Source: Micromonospora sp. H61 (lineage in GTDB: Bacteria > Actinomycetota > Actinomycetes > Mycobacteriales > Micromonosporaceae). From it: DNA of 64,000 bases. Both the position numbers and the translations under genes were made by a program. Under the pieces are notes generated by a model. That model was not told the DNA's origin and searched no databases. It saw nothing but the letters and a program-made list of their open reading frames with translations. The stretch's first letter is position 1, and each line of letters begins with the position of its first letter. The DNA lies in NCBI RefSeq assembly GCF_018070325.1, contig NZ_JAGPXY010000016.1, forward strand, positions 1 to 64,000. Reading direction: 5' to 3'. Below are positions 42,158-49,858 of the stretch, in pieces.

Positions 42158-42681
42158 CGCACACCCCTAGTCGTCGGCCGTCGGAGGACATGAATGGGCG
42201 CCACCGGGGCAAGAAACCCGACAAATAACCCGATAGGCGCGATCCTGCGGGAATCAGCCTCGCGCAGTCACGGTGGGTCAGCCAACCTCCACCGCGTGTC
42301 GACACGCAGTGCTGCCCGAACGGTGACGAATCGTGCCGCAACGCATGGGAAACGCGGGCCGGCATGATGGCGACAAACGGCGTCAAAGCAGGGGCGGTCG
42401 GATTGCGGAGGCAGGCGTACTGTGGGCGCGCTCACCTGCTCTGCGAATATGGAGCACGACGGCAACGCAGCCGTGACCTCCGCGCACCCTCGCGGCAGGC
42501 GCGGTTGAGCGCCGGCGCTCCCGATCCGGGTTCGGCCAGAACCCGGATCACGCCGTGCGGCAACCCCCACCGGGGCTAGGCGCGGCCGCCAGGAACCGGT
42601 CCGGCAGCAGCCGGGCAGGCGCACGAGTTGCGCGGCCGGGTGACCCCCCGGTGCCGACGCAGACACGACAGGGAGAGACCG
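42158..42681. other. 524-bp intergenic region with palindromes
   Basis: No gene is supported in this region. It holds a perfect 14-bp palindrome GAGCGCCGGCGCTC (42507-42520) and, two bases later, an 11-bp perfect hairpin GATCCGGGTTC / GAACCCGGATC (42523-42549), both about 150 bases upstream of the dehydrogenase operon. They could be an operator and a leader hairpin. No other clear promoter boxes are seen. Confidence 0.5.
42507..42549. promoter_or_regulatory. Palindrome plus hairpin before the dehydrogenase operon
   Basis: GAGCGCCGGCGCTC (perfect 14-bp palindrome) followed by GATCCGGGTTC-GGCCA-GAACCCGGATC (11-bp perfect stem). The pair sits 133-175 bases before pdhA and is a candidate regulator-binding site and RNA structure. 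Confidence 0.5.
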
Positions 42682-43857
42682 ATGGCAAAGGGCGACCCCG
42701 GGGGCACCACCCGCAGCAGGCGGGCCGCACCCCGCTCCAAAAAGGGCGCGGCCGGCGACCCCGCGCTGGTGCAGCTCCTCACCCCCGAAGGCGAGCGGAT
42801 CGACAGCGCCACCGGGCCGGACGGCACCGAGTACCGCGTCGACTTCACCGACGAGGAATACCGCGGTCTCTACCGCGACCTGGTGCTGGTCCGGAAGCTG
42901 GACGCCGAGGCGACCGCTCTCCAGCGCCAGGGCGAGCTGGGCCTGTGGGCCAGCCTGCTCGGCCAGGAAGCCGCCCAGGTCGGCTCCGGGCGGGCGCTGC
43001 GTACCCAGGACATGGCCTTCCCGACCTACCGGGAGCACGGCGTCCTCTACTGCCGGGGCATCGACCCGATCATGCCGCTCGGCCTGTTCCGCGGCGTCGA
43101 CCAGGGCGGCTGGGACCCGAACGAGTTCAAGTTCAACATGTACACGATCGTCATCGGGGCGCAGACCCTGCACGCGACCGGCTACGCGATGGGGATCACC
43201 ATCGACGGCAAGACCGGCACCGACGACGGCGAGGCGGCGATCGCCTACTTCGGCGACGGCGCCACCAGCCAGGGCGACGTGAACGAGGCGTTCGTCTGGG
43301 CCAGCGTGTTCAACGCGCCGCTGGTCTTCTTCTGCCAGAACAACCAGTACGCGATCTCCGAGCCGCTGGAGCGGCAGACCCGTGTCCCGCTCTACCAGCG
43401 GGCCGCCGGCTTCGGCTTCCCCGGCGTACGGGTGGACGGCAACGACGTGCTCGCCACGTACGCGGTCACCCGCACCGCGCTGGACAACGCCCGCCTCGGG
43501 CAGGGCCCGAGCCTGATCGAGGCGTACACCTACCGGATGGGCGCACACACCACCTCCGACGACCCGACCCGCTACCGCATCGCCAGCGAGGTCGAGGCGT
43601 GGCAGGCCAAGGACCCGATCGCCCGGGTCAAGGCATTCCTGGAGAAGCAGCAGATCGCCGACGCGGGCTTCTTCGCCGAGGTCGACGAGCAGGCCCGCCG
43701 CGAGTCGGTGCACCTGCGCGAGCGGGTCCTGGAGATGCCGGACCCGGAGCCGGTGACGATGTTCGACCACGTCTACCCCAACGGGTCTCCGCTGCTCGAC
43801 GAGCAGCGCGCGAAGTTCAGCCGCTACATGGAGTCGTTCGAGGGGAGCGCCCACTGA
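42682..43857 (+). CDS. pdhA: 2-oxoacid dehydrogenase E1 component, alpha subunit
   Basis: A 391-residue thiamine-diphosphate enzyme subunit that decarboxylates pyruvate or a branched-chain 2-oxoacid. The TPP motif begins GDGATSQGDVNEAF at residue 191 and ends with FFCQNNQYAIS near 220; the phosphorylation-loop region YRMGAHTTSDDPTRY is near 290. N-terminal 40 residues are basic and disordered. ATG at 42682 follows GGGAGAG. The beta subunit starts within its stop (TGATG). The family covers both pyruvate and branched-chain enzymes, and sequence alone does not settle the substrate. Confidence 0.93.
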   Translation: MAKGDPGGTTRSRRAAPRSKKGAAGDPALVQLLTPEGERIDSATGPDGTEYRVDFTDEEYRGLYRDLVLVRKLDAEATALQRQGELGLWASLLGQEAAQVGSGRALRTQDMAFPTYREHGVLYCRGIDPIMPLGLFRGVDQGGWDPNEFKFNMYTIVIGAQTLHATGYAMGITIDGKTGTDDGEAAIAYFGDGATSQGDVNEAFVWASVFNAPLVFFCQNNQYAISEPLERQTRVPLYQRAAGFGFPGVRVDGNDVLATYAVTRTALDNARLGQGPSLIEAYTYRMGAHTTSDDPTRYRIASEVEAWQAKDPIARVKAFLEKQQIADAGFFAEVDEQARRESVHLRERVLEMPDPEPVTMFDHVYPNGSPLLDEQRAKFSRYMESFEGSAH

Positions 43858-44846
43858 TGGCCACGGAGACGCTCACCATCGGAAAGGCCCTCAACACCGG
43901 TCTGCGCCGCGCCCTGGAGAACGACCCCAAGGTCATCATCATGGGCGAGGACGTCGGCAAGCTCGGCGGCGTCTTCCGGATCACCGACGGCCTCCAGAAG
44001 GACTTCGGCGACCAGCGGGTGATCGACACCCCGTTGGCCGAGTCCGGCATCATCGGCACCGCTGTCGGTCTGGCCATCCGCGGCTACCGGCCGGTCTGCG
44101 AGATCCAGTTCGACGGCTTCGTCTACCCCGCGTACGACCAGATCGTGTCGCAGGTGGCGAAGATGCACTACCGCTCGGGCGGCCGGCTCAGCATCCCCAT
44201 GGTGATCCGGATCCCGTTCGGCGGCGGCATCGGCGCGGTCGAGCACCACTCCGAGTCGCCGGAGGCGTACTTCGCGCACACCGCCGGCCTGAAGGTGGTG
44301 ACCTGCGCCAACCCGCAGGACGCGTACGTGATGATCCAGCAGGCCATCGCCTCGGACGACCCGATCGTCTTCCTGGAGCCCAAGCGGCGCTACTGGGAGA
44401 AGGGCCAGGTCGACCTGGACGCGCCGCTGTCCGACGCGTACCCCCTGCACTCGGCCCGGGTCGTGCGGCCCGGCACCGACGTCACCGTGTTGGCCTACGG
44501 CCCGATGGTGCGGACCTGCCTGGAGGCGGCGACCGCCGCCGCCGAGGACGGCCGGGAGTTGGAGGTCATCGACCTGCGCTCGCTCTCGCCGCTGGACCTG
44601 ACGGCGGCGTACGAGTCGGTGAAGCGCACCGGCCGTGTGGTCGTGGTGCACGAGGCACCGTCCAACATCGGCCTCGGCGCCGAGTTGGCCGCCCGGATCA
44701 CCGAGGAGTGCTTCTACTCCCTGGAGTCGCCGGTGCTGCGGGTGACCGGCTTCGACATCCCCTACCCGGCCGCCCGGGTGGAGGAGGAGTTCCTGCCCGA
44801 CCTCGACCGGGTGCTCGACGCTGTCGACCGCACCTTCGGCTGGTGA
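43857..44846 (+). CDS. 2-oxoacid dehydrogenase E1 component, beta subunit
   Basis: A 329-residue transketolase-type beta subunit pairing with the alpha subunit. Landmarks are MGEDVGKLGGVFRIT near 30, DTPLAESGIIGTAVGLA near 61, QIVSQVAKMHYRSGG near 95, and the EPKRRYW region near 175; the C-terminal transketolase domain (VLAYGPMVRTCLEAA) follows. It overlaps the alpha gene by one base and its stop overlaps the possible GTG of the E2 gene, so all three are coupled and made in balance. Confidence 0.95.
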   Translation: MATETLTIGKALNTGLRRALENDPKVIIMGEDVGKLGGVFRITDGLQKDFGDQRVIDTPLAESGIIGTAVGLAIRGYRPVCEIQFDGFVYPAYDQIVSQVAKMHYRSGGRLSIPMVIRIPFGGGIGAVEHHSESPEAYFAHTAGLKVVTCANPQDAYVMIQQAIASDDPIVFLEPKRRYWEKGQVDLDAPLSDAYPLHSARVVRPGTDVTVLAYGPMVRTCLEAATAAAEDGRELEVIDLRSLSPLDLTAAYESVKRTGRVVVVHEAPSNIGLGAELAARITEECFYSLESPVLRVTGFDIPYPAARVEEEFLPDLDRVLDAVDRTFGW

Positions 44847-44851
44847 GCGAC

Positions 44852-46297
44852 ATGTCCCGGATCAAGACGTTCAACCTGCCCGACCTGGGCGAGGGGCTGA
44901 CCGAGGGCGAGATCCTGGCCTGGCTGGTCAAGGTTGGCGACACCATCGAGTTGAACCAGCCGATCGTCGAGGTGGAGACGGCGAAGGCGGCCGTGGAGAT
45001 CCCGGCGAAGTGGGCCGGCCAGGTCCAGGCGATCCACCACCCGGAGGGCACCACTGTCGAGGTCGGTACGCCGATCATCGCTATCGACACCGACCCGGGT
45101 GCCGGGCCGCTGGACGCGCCGTCGACCACTGCCACGCCCAGCGGTGACCTGCCCACCCCGTCTGCGGCCTCGCTGGCGGCGGTGCAGGTGGCACCGGCCG
45201 AGGGCATGGTCGAGCCCGGCCTGATCGGTGGGGCGGCCCCGGGCGGGCGGACGGCGGTGCTGGTCGGCTACGGCCCGCGTACCACCGCCGCGAAGCGCCG
45301 CCCCCGCAAGGGCGCGGTCCCGGCGCAGGCCGTGGCGGCTCCCGCACCGGCGGCGCCGACTCCGCCACCGGTGGTCGCGCCGGCCCAGAACGGGCGGGCC
45401 GCGGCGGCGACCGGCGGGGTGCTGGCCAAGCCGCCGGTGCGCAAGCTCGCCAAGGATCTCGGGGTAGACCTCGGCACGTTGACCGGGTCGGGGCCGCTCG
45501 GCTCGATCACCCGGGAGGACGTGCAGCAGGCGGCGAGTGGTGCGAGCGTTGTGGTTGCCGAGCCGATCGCGGCGACGACAGCGCCCAGCTTCGGCGCGGA
45601 CCGGGAGCAGCGCATCCCGGTCAAGGGCGTCCGCAAGCTGACCGCCGAGAACATGTCCCGCTCGGCGTTCACCGCCCCGCACGTGACGGAGTTCCTGACC
45701 GTCGACGTGACCCGGGCGATGAAGGCCCTGGACCGGCTGCGCGGCCGGCGGGAGTGGCGCGACGTACGGGTCTCGCCGCTGCTGCTGGTGGCGAAGGCGG
45801 TGCTGCTGGCGGTGCAACGGCACCCGATGGTCAATTCGACCTGGGCGGGCGACGAGATCGTGGTCAAGGAGTACGTCAACCTCGGCATCGCGGCGGCCAC
45901 CGAGCGCGGTCTGATCGTGCCGAACGTCAAGGACGCCGGCCGACTCTCGCTGCGGGAGTTGGCGGACGCGCTGACCGACCTGGTGCAGACGGCGAAGTCC
46001 GGCCGCACCTCGCCGGCGGCCATGTCCGGCGGCACCCTGACCATCACCAACGTCGGCGTGTTCGGGGTGGACACCGGCACGCCGATCCTGCCGCCGGGCG
46101 AGTCCGCGATCCTGGCCTTCGGCGCGGTGCGGGAGATGCCCTGGGTGCACAAGGGCAAGGTCAAGGTTCGCCAGGTCACCACGCTGGGGCTGAGCTTCGA
46201 CCACCGGATCATCGACGGTGAGCTGGGCTCGAAGTTCCTGCGGGACGTCGGCGACTTCCTCACGGATCCGGAGGCGGCGCTGCTCGCCTGGACCTGA
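44852..46297 (+). CDS. Dihydrolipoamide acyltransferase (E2)
   Basis: A 481-residue core protein of the complex. Lipoyl domain at 1-80 with lipoyl Lys45 in VETAKAAV; Pro/Ala linker; peripheral-subunit-binding domain at about 190-225 (KPPVRKLAKDLGVDLGTLTGSGPLGSITREDV); catalytic domain to the end with SFDHRIIDG (His451, Asp455). It transfers the acyl group from lipoate to CoA. A GTG at 44843, overlapping the beta stop, would add three residues; ATG 44852 is preferred by family. No E3 gene is nearby, so a shared lipoamide dehydrogenase is likely. Confidence 0.95.
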   Translation: MSRIKTFNLPDLGEGLTEGEILAWLVKVGDTIELNQPIVEVETAKAAVEIPAKWAGQVQAIHHPEGTTVEVGTPIIAIDTDPGAGPLDAPSTTATPSGDLPTPSAASLAAVQVAPAEGMVEPGLIGGAAPGGRTAVLVGYGPRTTAAKRRPRKGAVPAQAVAAPAPAAPTPPPVVAPAQNGRAAAATGGVLAKPPVRKLAKDLGVDLGTLTGSGPLGSITREDVQQAASGASVVVAEPIAATTAPSFGADREQRIPVKGVRKLTAENMSRSAFTAPHVTEFLTVDVTRAMKALDRLRGRREWRDVRVSPLLLVAKAVLLAVQRHPMVNSTWAGDEIVVKEYVNLGIAAATERGLIVPNVKDAGRLSLRELADALTDLVQTAKSGRTSPAAMSGGTLTITNVGVFGVDTGTPILPPGESAILAFGAVREMPWVHKGKVKVRQVTTLGLSFDHRIIDGELGSKFLRDVGDFLTDPEAALLAWT

Positions 46298-46314
46298 TCG
46301 TCTCGAACGCCAGC

Positions 46315-46358
46315 CACGGCCGGTGTGCCACGGGTTAACGCCCGGCACACCGGCCGTG
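46315..46358 (+). terminator. Terminator of the dehydrogenase operon
   Basis: CACGGCCGGTGTGCC / GGCACACCGGCCGTG, a perfect 15-bp stem with a 14-base loop, 18 bases after the E2 stop. Confidence 0.9.
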
Positions 46359-46515
46359 TCCGTTGGGCAACGGAACCGTCGGCCAGATGGCTTGTTGACC
46401 TTTGATTGTTAGGCAGGTGTCTCAGCTCACCTAATAATCGATGGAATTTCGCCGGCTTCTGCTGTTGAATAGACGTATCAGGGGCTGACAACCGAATAGC
46501 TAGGGGGACCCACCA
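46359..46515 (+). promoter_or_regulatory. AT-rich promoter region of the 45-residue gene
   Basis: A clearly AT-richer stretch than its surroundings, with TTGACC (46394-46399), a TAATAA string near 46432 and an imperfect inverted repeat (TTAGG...CACCTAA). These elements do not space into one clear promoter, but the composition and lack of genes point to a strongly regulated promoter for the gene at 46516. Confidence 0.4.
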
Positions 46516-46653
46516 ATGAGCATGATCGAGCGAATCCGCAACCACCGCGACGCGACCCGCCGCGCCCGTGCCATCGAGCACGCGCTGCGCTCCGCGAACT
46601 CGCCGGCGGTCCGCGAGGAAATCCTCGTCATCGCCCAGCGTCACATGAGCTGA
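46516..46653 (+). CDS. 45-residue conserved small protein
   Basis: A very small protein: MSMIERIRNHRDATRRARAI, then EHALRSANSPAVREEILVIA, then QRHMS. It is basic and should form two amphipathic helices. The ATG at 46516 follows AGGGGG nine bases upstream; the stop is followed 31 bases later by a strong terminator, so it is a complete transcription unit with its own AT-rich promoter. It is short enough to be missed by ordinary gene finders. A DNA- or RNA-binding role is possible from the basic helix, but this is inference. Confidence 0.75.
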   Translation: MSMIERIRNHRDATRRARAIEHALRSANSPAVREEILVIAQRHMS

Positions 46654-46684
46654 CGCTCCACGACATTCCTCACCTCCTCCAGAT

Positions 46685-46718
46685 CGATGGCCCACCCGGC
46701 CCACCGGGTGGGCCATCG
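46685..46718 (+). terminator. Terminator of the 45-residue gene
   Basis: CGATGGCCCACCCGG / CCGGGTGGGCCATCG, a perfect 15-bp stem with a four-base loop. Confidence 0.9.
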
Positions 46719-46865
46719 GCGTTTCCCAACCACCACCACCGGGATTCCGCCCTGCCGCAGCGCCCGGTACGGTGGGCTTCGGTCGCCGCCCGCCGACCCG
46801 GCAGAGGCCGAGCCGACAAAACTGCTCGACATCAACCGGCCACGGTGAGTGACGACCAGTGCTCC

Positions 46866-46896
46866 TTGGACGTGCCGTGCCAACACCCGATACCGT
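46866..46896 (+). promoter_or_regulatory. Candidate promoter of the large membrane protein
   Basis: TTGGAC, 19 bases, TACCGT, giving a leader of about 95 nt before the ATG at 46996. The 342-bp region from 46654 holds this and the upstream terminator; no gene is supported in it. Confidence 0.35.
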
Positions 46897-46995
46897 GCGG
46901 GGAGCCGGCACAGCGGTACGCCGGTGACGCCGGCAGCCACGCCGAGGAGACCGATCGGCACCGGCGAGCCGACATGTGATGGAGGAGGCGCACCC

Positions 46996-49740
46996 ATGAC
47001 GTCCGAGGGCCCGCACCGACCCGGCCAGGAGCCGGACGAGGTGTCACCGGGCGCCGGCGGACCGGCGCCGTACGGCGACCGCCCGGCGCAGCCGGACAAC
47101 GGCCAGAACGCCGCCGGCCCCGACCTGGGCTGGGCACCCCCGCCCCCGACGCGGCCCAACCCGTCGGCGCCGGCATGGGCGGCCCAGTCCGAGCAGCCGC
47201 CGGCCCCCGCCTGGGGTGCCACCGCGGCTGCCCAGCCCAACGACCCGGCGCAGCCCGCCTGGGCCGCCGGTGGTGGCGCGAGCGAGCCGCCGCAGCAGCA
47301 GCCCGGCGCGTGGTCCGGCAACGACGGCGCGCCGGCTCCGGCACAGCCCGACCCCTGGGCCGCGCAGCAGCAGGGCTGGACGCCCGCCGAGCAGAGCGCA
47401 CCCGCACCGACCTGGACCCCGAACGCCCCCGCCGAGCAGCCGGACTGGGCGCAGGCCCAGCCAGCCGCACGGGGCGCCGCGCAGGTTCCCCCGGCCACCG
47501 CCGCCTGGCCCGCCCAGGAGGACCCGGCCAGCGGCTGGGGCGGCGCGGCGCAGGGCAGCCCGCCCGCGGCTGACTGGCGAGCGACCGAATCTCCGCAATC
47601 CGACGCGCCGCAGGCCGCCGGCTGGTCCGGCGGGGCCCAGCAGGACCAGGCCACCGGCAACGGCGGCTGGCCCGCCGCCGGTGCCGCCCGCGACGACCAA
47701 CCGGTGTGGACGCCGGCGGAGCAGTCGCCACCGACCTGGAGCCAGCCCGCCGAAGCGACCGAGCAGCCCGCCCCCGGCTGGGGTCAGGCCGCCCAGCCGA
47801 GCCCGGCCCGTGGCGCCGCCCAGGTCCCGGCCCCGCCGACGAACTGGCCCGCGCAGGACGATCCGGCCAACTCCGGCGGGTGGGCCGCGCAGCAGCAGCA
47901 GGCGCAGGCGCAGGCGCAGCCCGCAGTGTGGAACGACGGCAACGACGCGCGGCAGGATCAGCCCGCGCAGCCGGCCGCCTGGGGCGAGGCCGAGGGCCGT
48001 CCGCAGCAGCCCGACTGGGTGCTCTCCCAACCGGAGCAGCCGACCGAGCGGCCGGAGCAGGCAGGGTGGACCCAGGCGGAGCCGAGCAACCTCCCCGCCC
48101 GGGCCAGCGCCAGCGTGCCCACCAGCGGCGGCGCGCCCAACTGGGCCGCCGGCCCGGACAACGCCACCCAGGGCAACTCCGGCGGCGTGTCGGAGGTCGA
48201 GCCGTGGGCCCCCGGTGAGGTGTGGGGTCGCGCGGAGGCCGAGGCTTCCGCCCAGTCCCGTGGAGGCTGGGAGGCGGACCGGGGCGACGAGGCACCGGCC
48301 TACCAGCCCGGGCCCGCGCCGGGCATCTCGCCGGCGAACGCGGTGCCGCTGCCCCCGCAGGAGCAGCGCGTCCCGGGTGCCAGCCTGGCTGCCGCCCCGC
48401 CGGCCGATTACGCGCCCCAGGCACAGTTCGCTCCGATCCCCGAGCAGCCCGCCTACGCCGAGCGGGAAACCCCGGACGCCGCCGCGCAGTACGGTGGCCG
48501 CCCCGAGGACGTCTCCGCGAGCGGCGCGGTGGTGCCCGCCCCGCGTACCTCTCCGGAGTCCGGAGCGGGCCGCGCGGTCGTACCGGTGTCGGACGCCGAG
48601 TCGGCAGCCGGCGCAGCGGCCAGGGCCACGGCGAGCGCTTCGGTGCCGCTGGCCAGCCGGGTGATGCCGCCGACCGACCAGGCCATCCGACCGACCGGCA
48701 CGGCCAACCCGCAACCCCGGGTGTACGGCCGTCCGGCGCGACCGGAGCCGGAGGCCGAGCCGGAGCCGGAGGCGTTCCAGGGCGACTCGGGCGCGGACCG
48801 CCAGGGTGCTCCGGAGTGGCAGAACGACGCGCCACGGCAGGCCACGCCCGACTGGCAGCACGAGGGGCAGCGACAGATCGCTCCCGACTGGCAGAACGAC
48901 GCGCAGCGGCAGCAGTCCCCACCCGACTGGCAGCACGACGCGCAGCGGCGGGCTGGGCCTGGCTGGGGCGGCGAGTCCCCGGCCGATCCGCGCTTCGACG
49001 ACCGGCAGCCCGCACCGAACGCGTTCAACGAGGCGCCGGCTGCGCCGCCGGCGTTCCCGCCGGGTGTGCCGTCCTTCGTCGACGCCCCGGGCAACAACAG
49101 GCCGGTGAACGGCACCCGTCCGCACTCCGGTGCCGAGCCGCCGGCGGACCAGTTCGGCGGCCCCGGGTCACCTGCCGCCGGTGCTGCCACTGTGAACGGG
49201 GCGGCGACCTTCGGTGCGCCGAACTTCGGTGGCCCGGGCACCGGCGCGCCGGGCTTCGGTGGGCCGGCGACCGAACCGGCGCCGGGCGGCGGCTTCCCGT
49301 CGTTCCCGCCACCGCCGCAGCCCGCGCCGTCCTGGGGCCAGGAGGCCGGCCAGGCGGACCAGGGCCGGTTCGACTCGTTCAAGCCGGACGCCGACGAGCC
49401 GAAGGTGGAGCCACCGACGCCGAAGGTGCGCAACGGCCGGGTGCTGGCCGCGGTGCTGATCGCCGCGATGCTCATCCTGGCGGTGCCGCTCGGCCTGCTG
49501 CTGCTGCTCGGCAAGGTCGGCGGGAACGACACGCCGTCCTTCGACCCGGCAGTCGGCACCTGCGTCAAGCAGTCCGGGCAGGGCGGCGCCTCGGCGGCGG
49601 ACTGCGGCGAGGCGGGCGCGTTCACGATCGTCTCGAAGGTGGACGCCAAGGAGAAGTGCACCGACACGACCCAGCCCCACGTGGTGCTGCCGGGTGAGGG
49701 CACCAACCGGGTGCTCTGCCTGAAGCCGGCCACGAAGTAG
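46996..49740 (+). CDS. Large Pro/Gln/Trp-rich membrane protein with LppU-like domain
   Basis: A 914-residue protein. Residues 1-810 are disordered, rich in Pro, Gln, Ala and regularly spaced Trp, with repeats such as WTPAEQS, GAAQVP and, near 600-655, W-Q-N/H-D units (PDWQHEGQRQ, PDWQNDAQRQ). One membrane helix at about 815-838, then a 75-residue extracytoplasmic domain with four cysteines (GTCVKQ, ADCGEAG, EKCTD, LCLKP), the pattern of LppU/SCO3897-type proteins. The disordered part is therefore cytoplasmic. ATG at 46996 follows GGAGGAGG. It could scaffold cytoplasmic partners at the membrane. GC bias opens antisense frames that are shadows. Confidence 0.8.
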   Translation: MTSEGPHRPGQEPDEVSPGAGGPAPYGDRPAQPDNGQNAAGPDLGWAPPPPTRPNPSAPAWAAQSEQPPAPAWGATAAAQPNDPAQPAWAAGGGASEPPQQQPGAWSGNDGAPAPAQPDPWAAQQQGWTPAEQSAPAPTWTPNAPAEQPDWAQAQPAARGAAQVPPATAAWPAQEDPASGWGGAAQGSPPAADWRATESPQSDAPQAAGWSGGAQQDQATGNGGWPAAGAARDDQPVWTPAEQSPPTWSQPAEATEQPAPGWGQAAQPSPARGAAQVPAPPTNWPAQDDPANSGGWAAQQQQAQAQAQPAVWNDGNDARQDQPAQPAAWGEAEGRPQQPDWVLSQPEQPTERPEQAGWTQAEPSNLPARASASVPTSGGAPNWAAGPDNATQGNSGGVSEVEPWAPGEVWGRAEAEASAQSRGGWEADRGDEAPAYQPGPAPGISPANAVPLPPQEQRVPGASLAAAPPADYAPQAQFAPIPEQPAYAERETPDAAAQYGGRPEDVSASGAVVPAPRTSPESGAGRAVVPVSDAESAAGAAARATASASVPLASRVMPPTDQAIRPTGTANPQPRVYGRPARPEPEAEPEPEAFQGDSGADRQGAPEWQNDAPRQATPDWQHEGQRQIAPDWQNDAQRQQSPPDWQHDAQRRAGPGWGGESPADPRFDDRQPAPNAFNEAPAAPPAFPPGVPSFVDAPGNNRPVNGTRPHSGAEPPADQFGGPGSPAAGAATVNGAATFGAPNFGGPGTGAPGFGGPATEPAPGGGFPSFPPPPQPAPSWGQEAGQADQGRFDSFKPDADEPKVEPPTPKVRNGRVLAAVLIAAMLILAVPLGLLLLLGKVGGNDTPSFDPAVGTCVKQSGQGGASAADCGEAGAFTIVSKVDAKEKCTDTTQPHVVLPGEGTNRVLCLKPATK

Positions 49741-49747
49741 CTGCACC

Positions 49748-49783
49748 GACGGCGGGGTCACGGGTAACCGTGACCCCGCCGTC
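49748..49783 (+). terminator. Terminator of the large membrane protein gene
   Basis: GACGGCGGGGTCACGG / CCGTGACCCCGCCGTC, a perfect 16-bp stem with a four-base loop, seven bases after the stop. Confidence 0.9.
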
Positions 49784-49858
49784 GTCGTACCCGCAGGTGG
49801 TACCGGAATCTCGCCCCCTCCGGCCGAACACGGGCCGATGGTCAGGCACGATGGGTGC

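Noticed and set aside
42268..43854. A 528-codon minus-strand frame over pdhA
   Set aside because: Shadow of the E1 alpha gene; no ribosome site and no domain.
45268..47016. A 582-codon minus-strand frame over the E2 gene
   Set aside because: Shadow frame without motifs; it crosses two strong terminators.
47044..49125. A 693-codon minus-strand frame opposite the large membrane protein
   Set aside because: Composition is that of a shadow frame; the plus-strand gene has a ribosome site, membrane helix and Cys domain.
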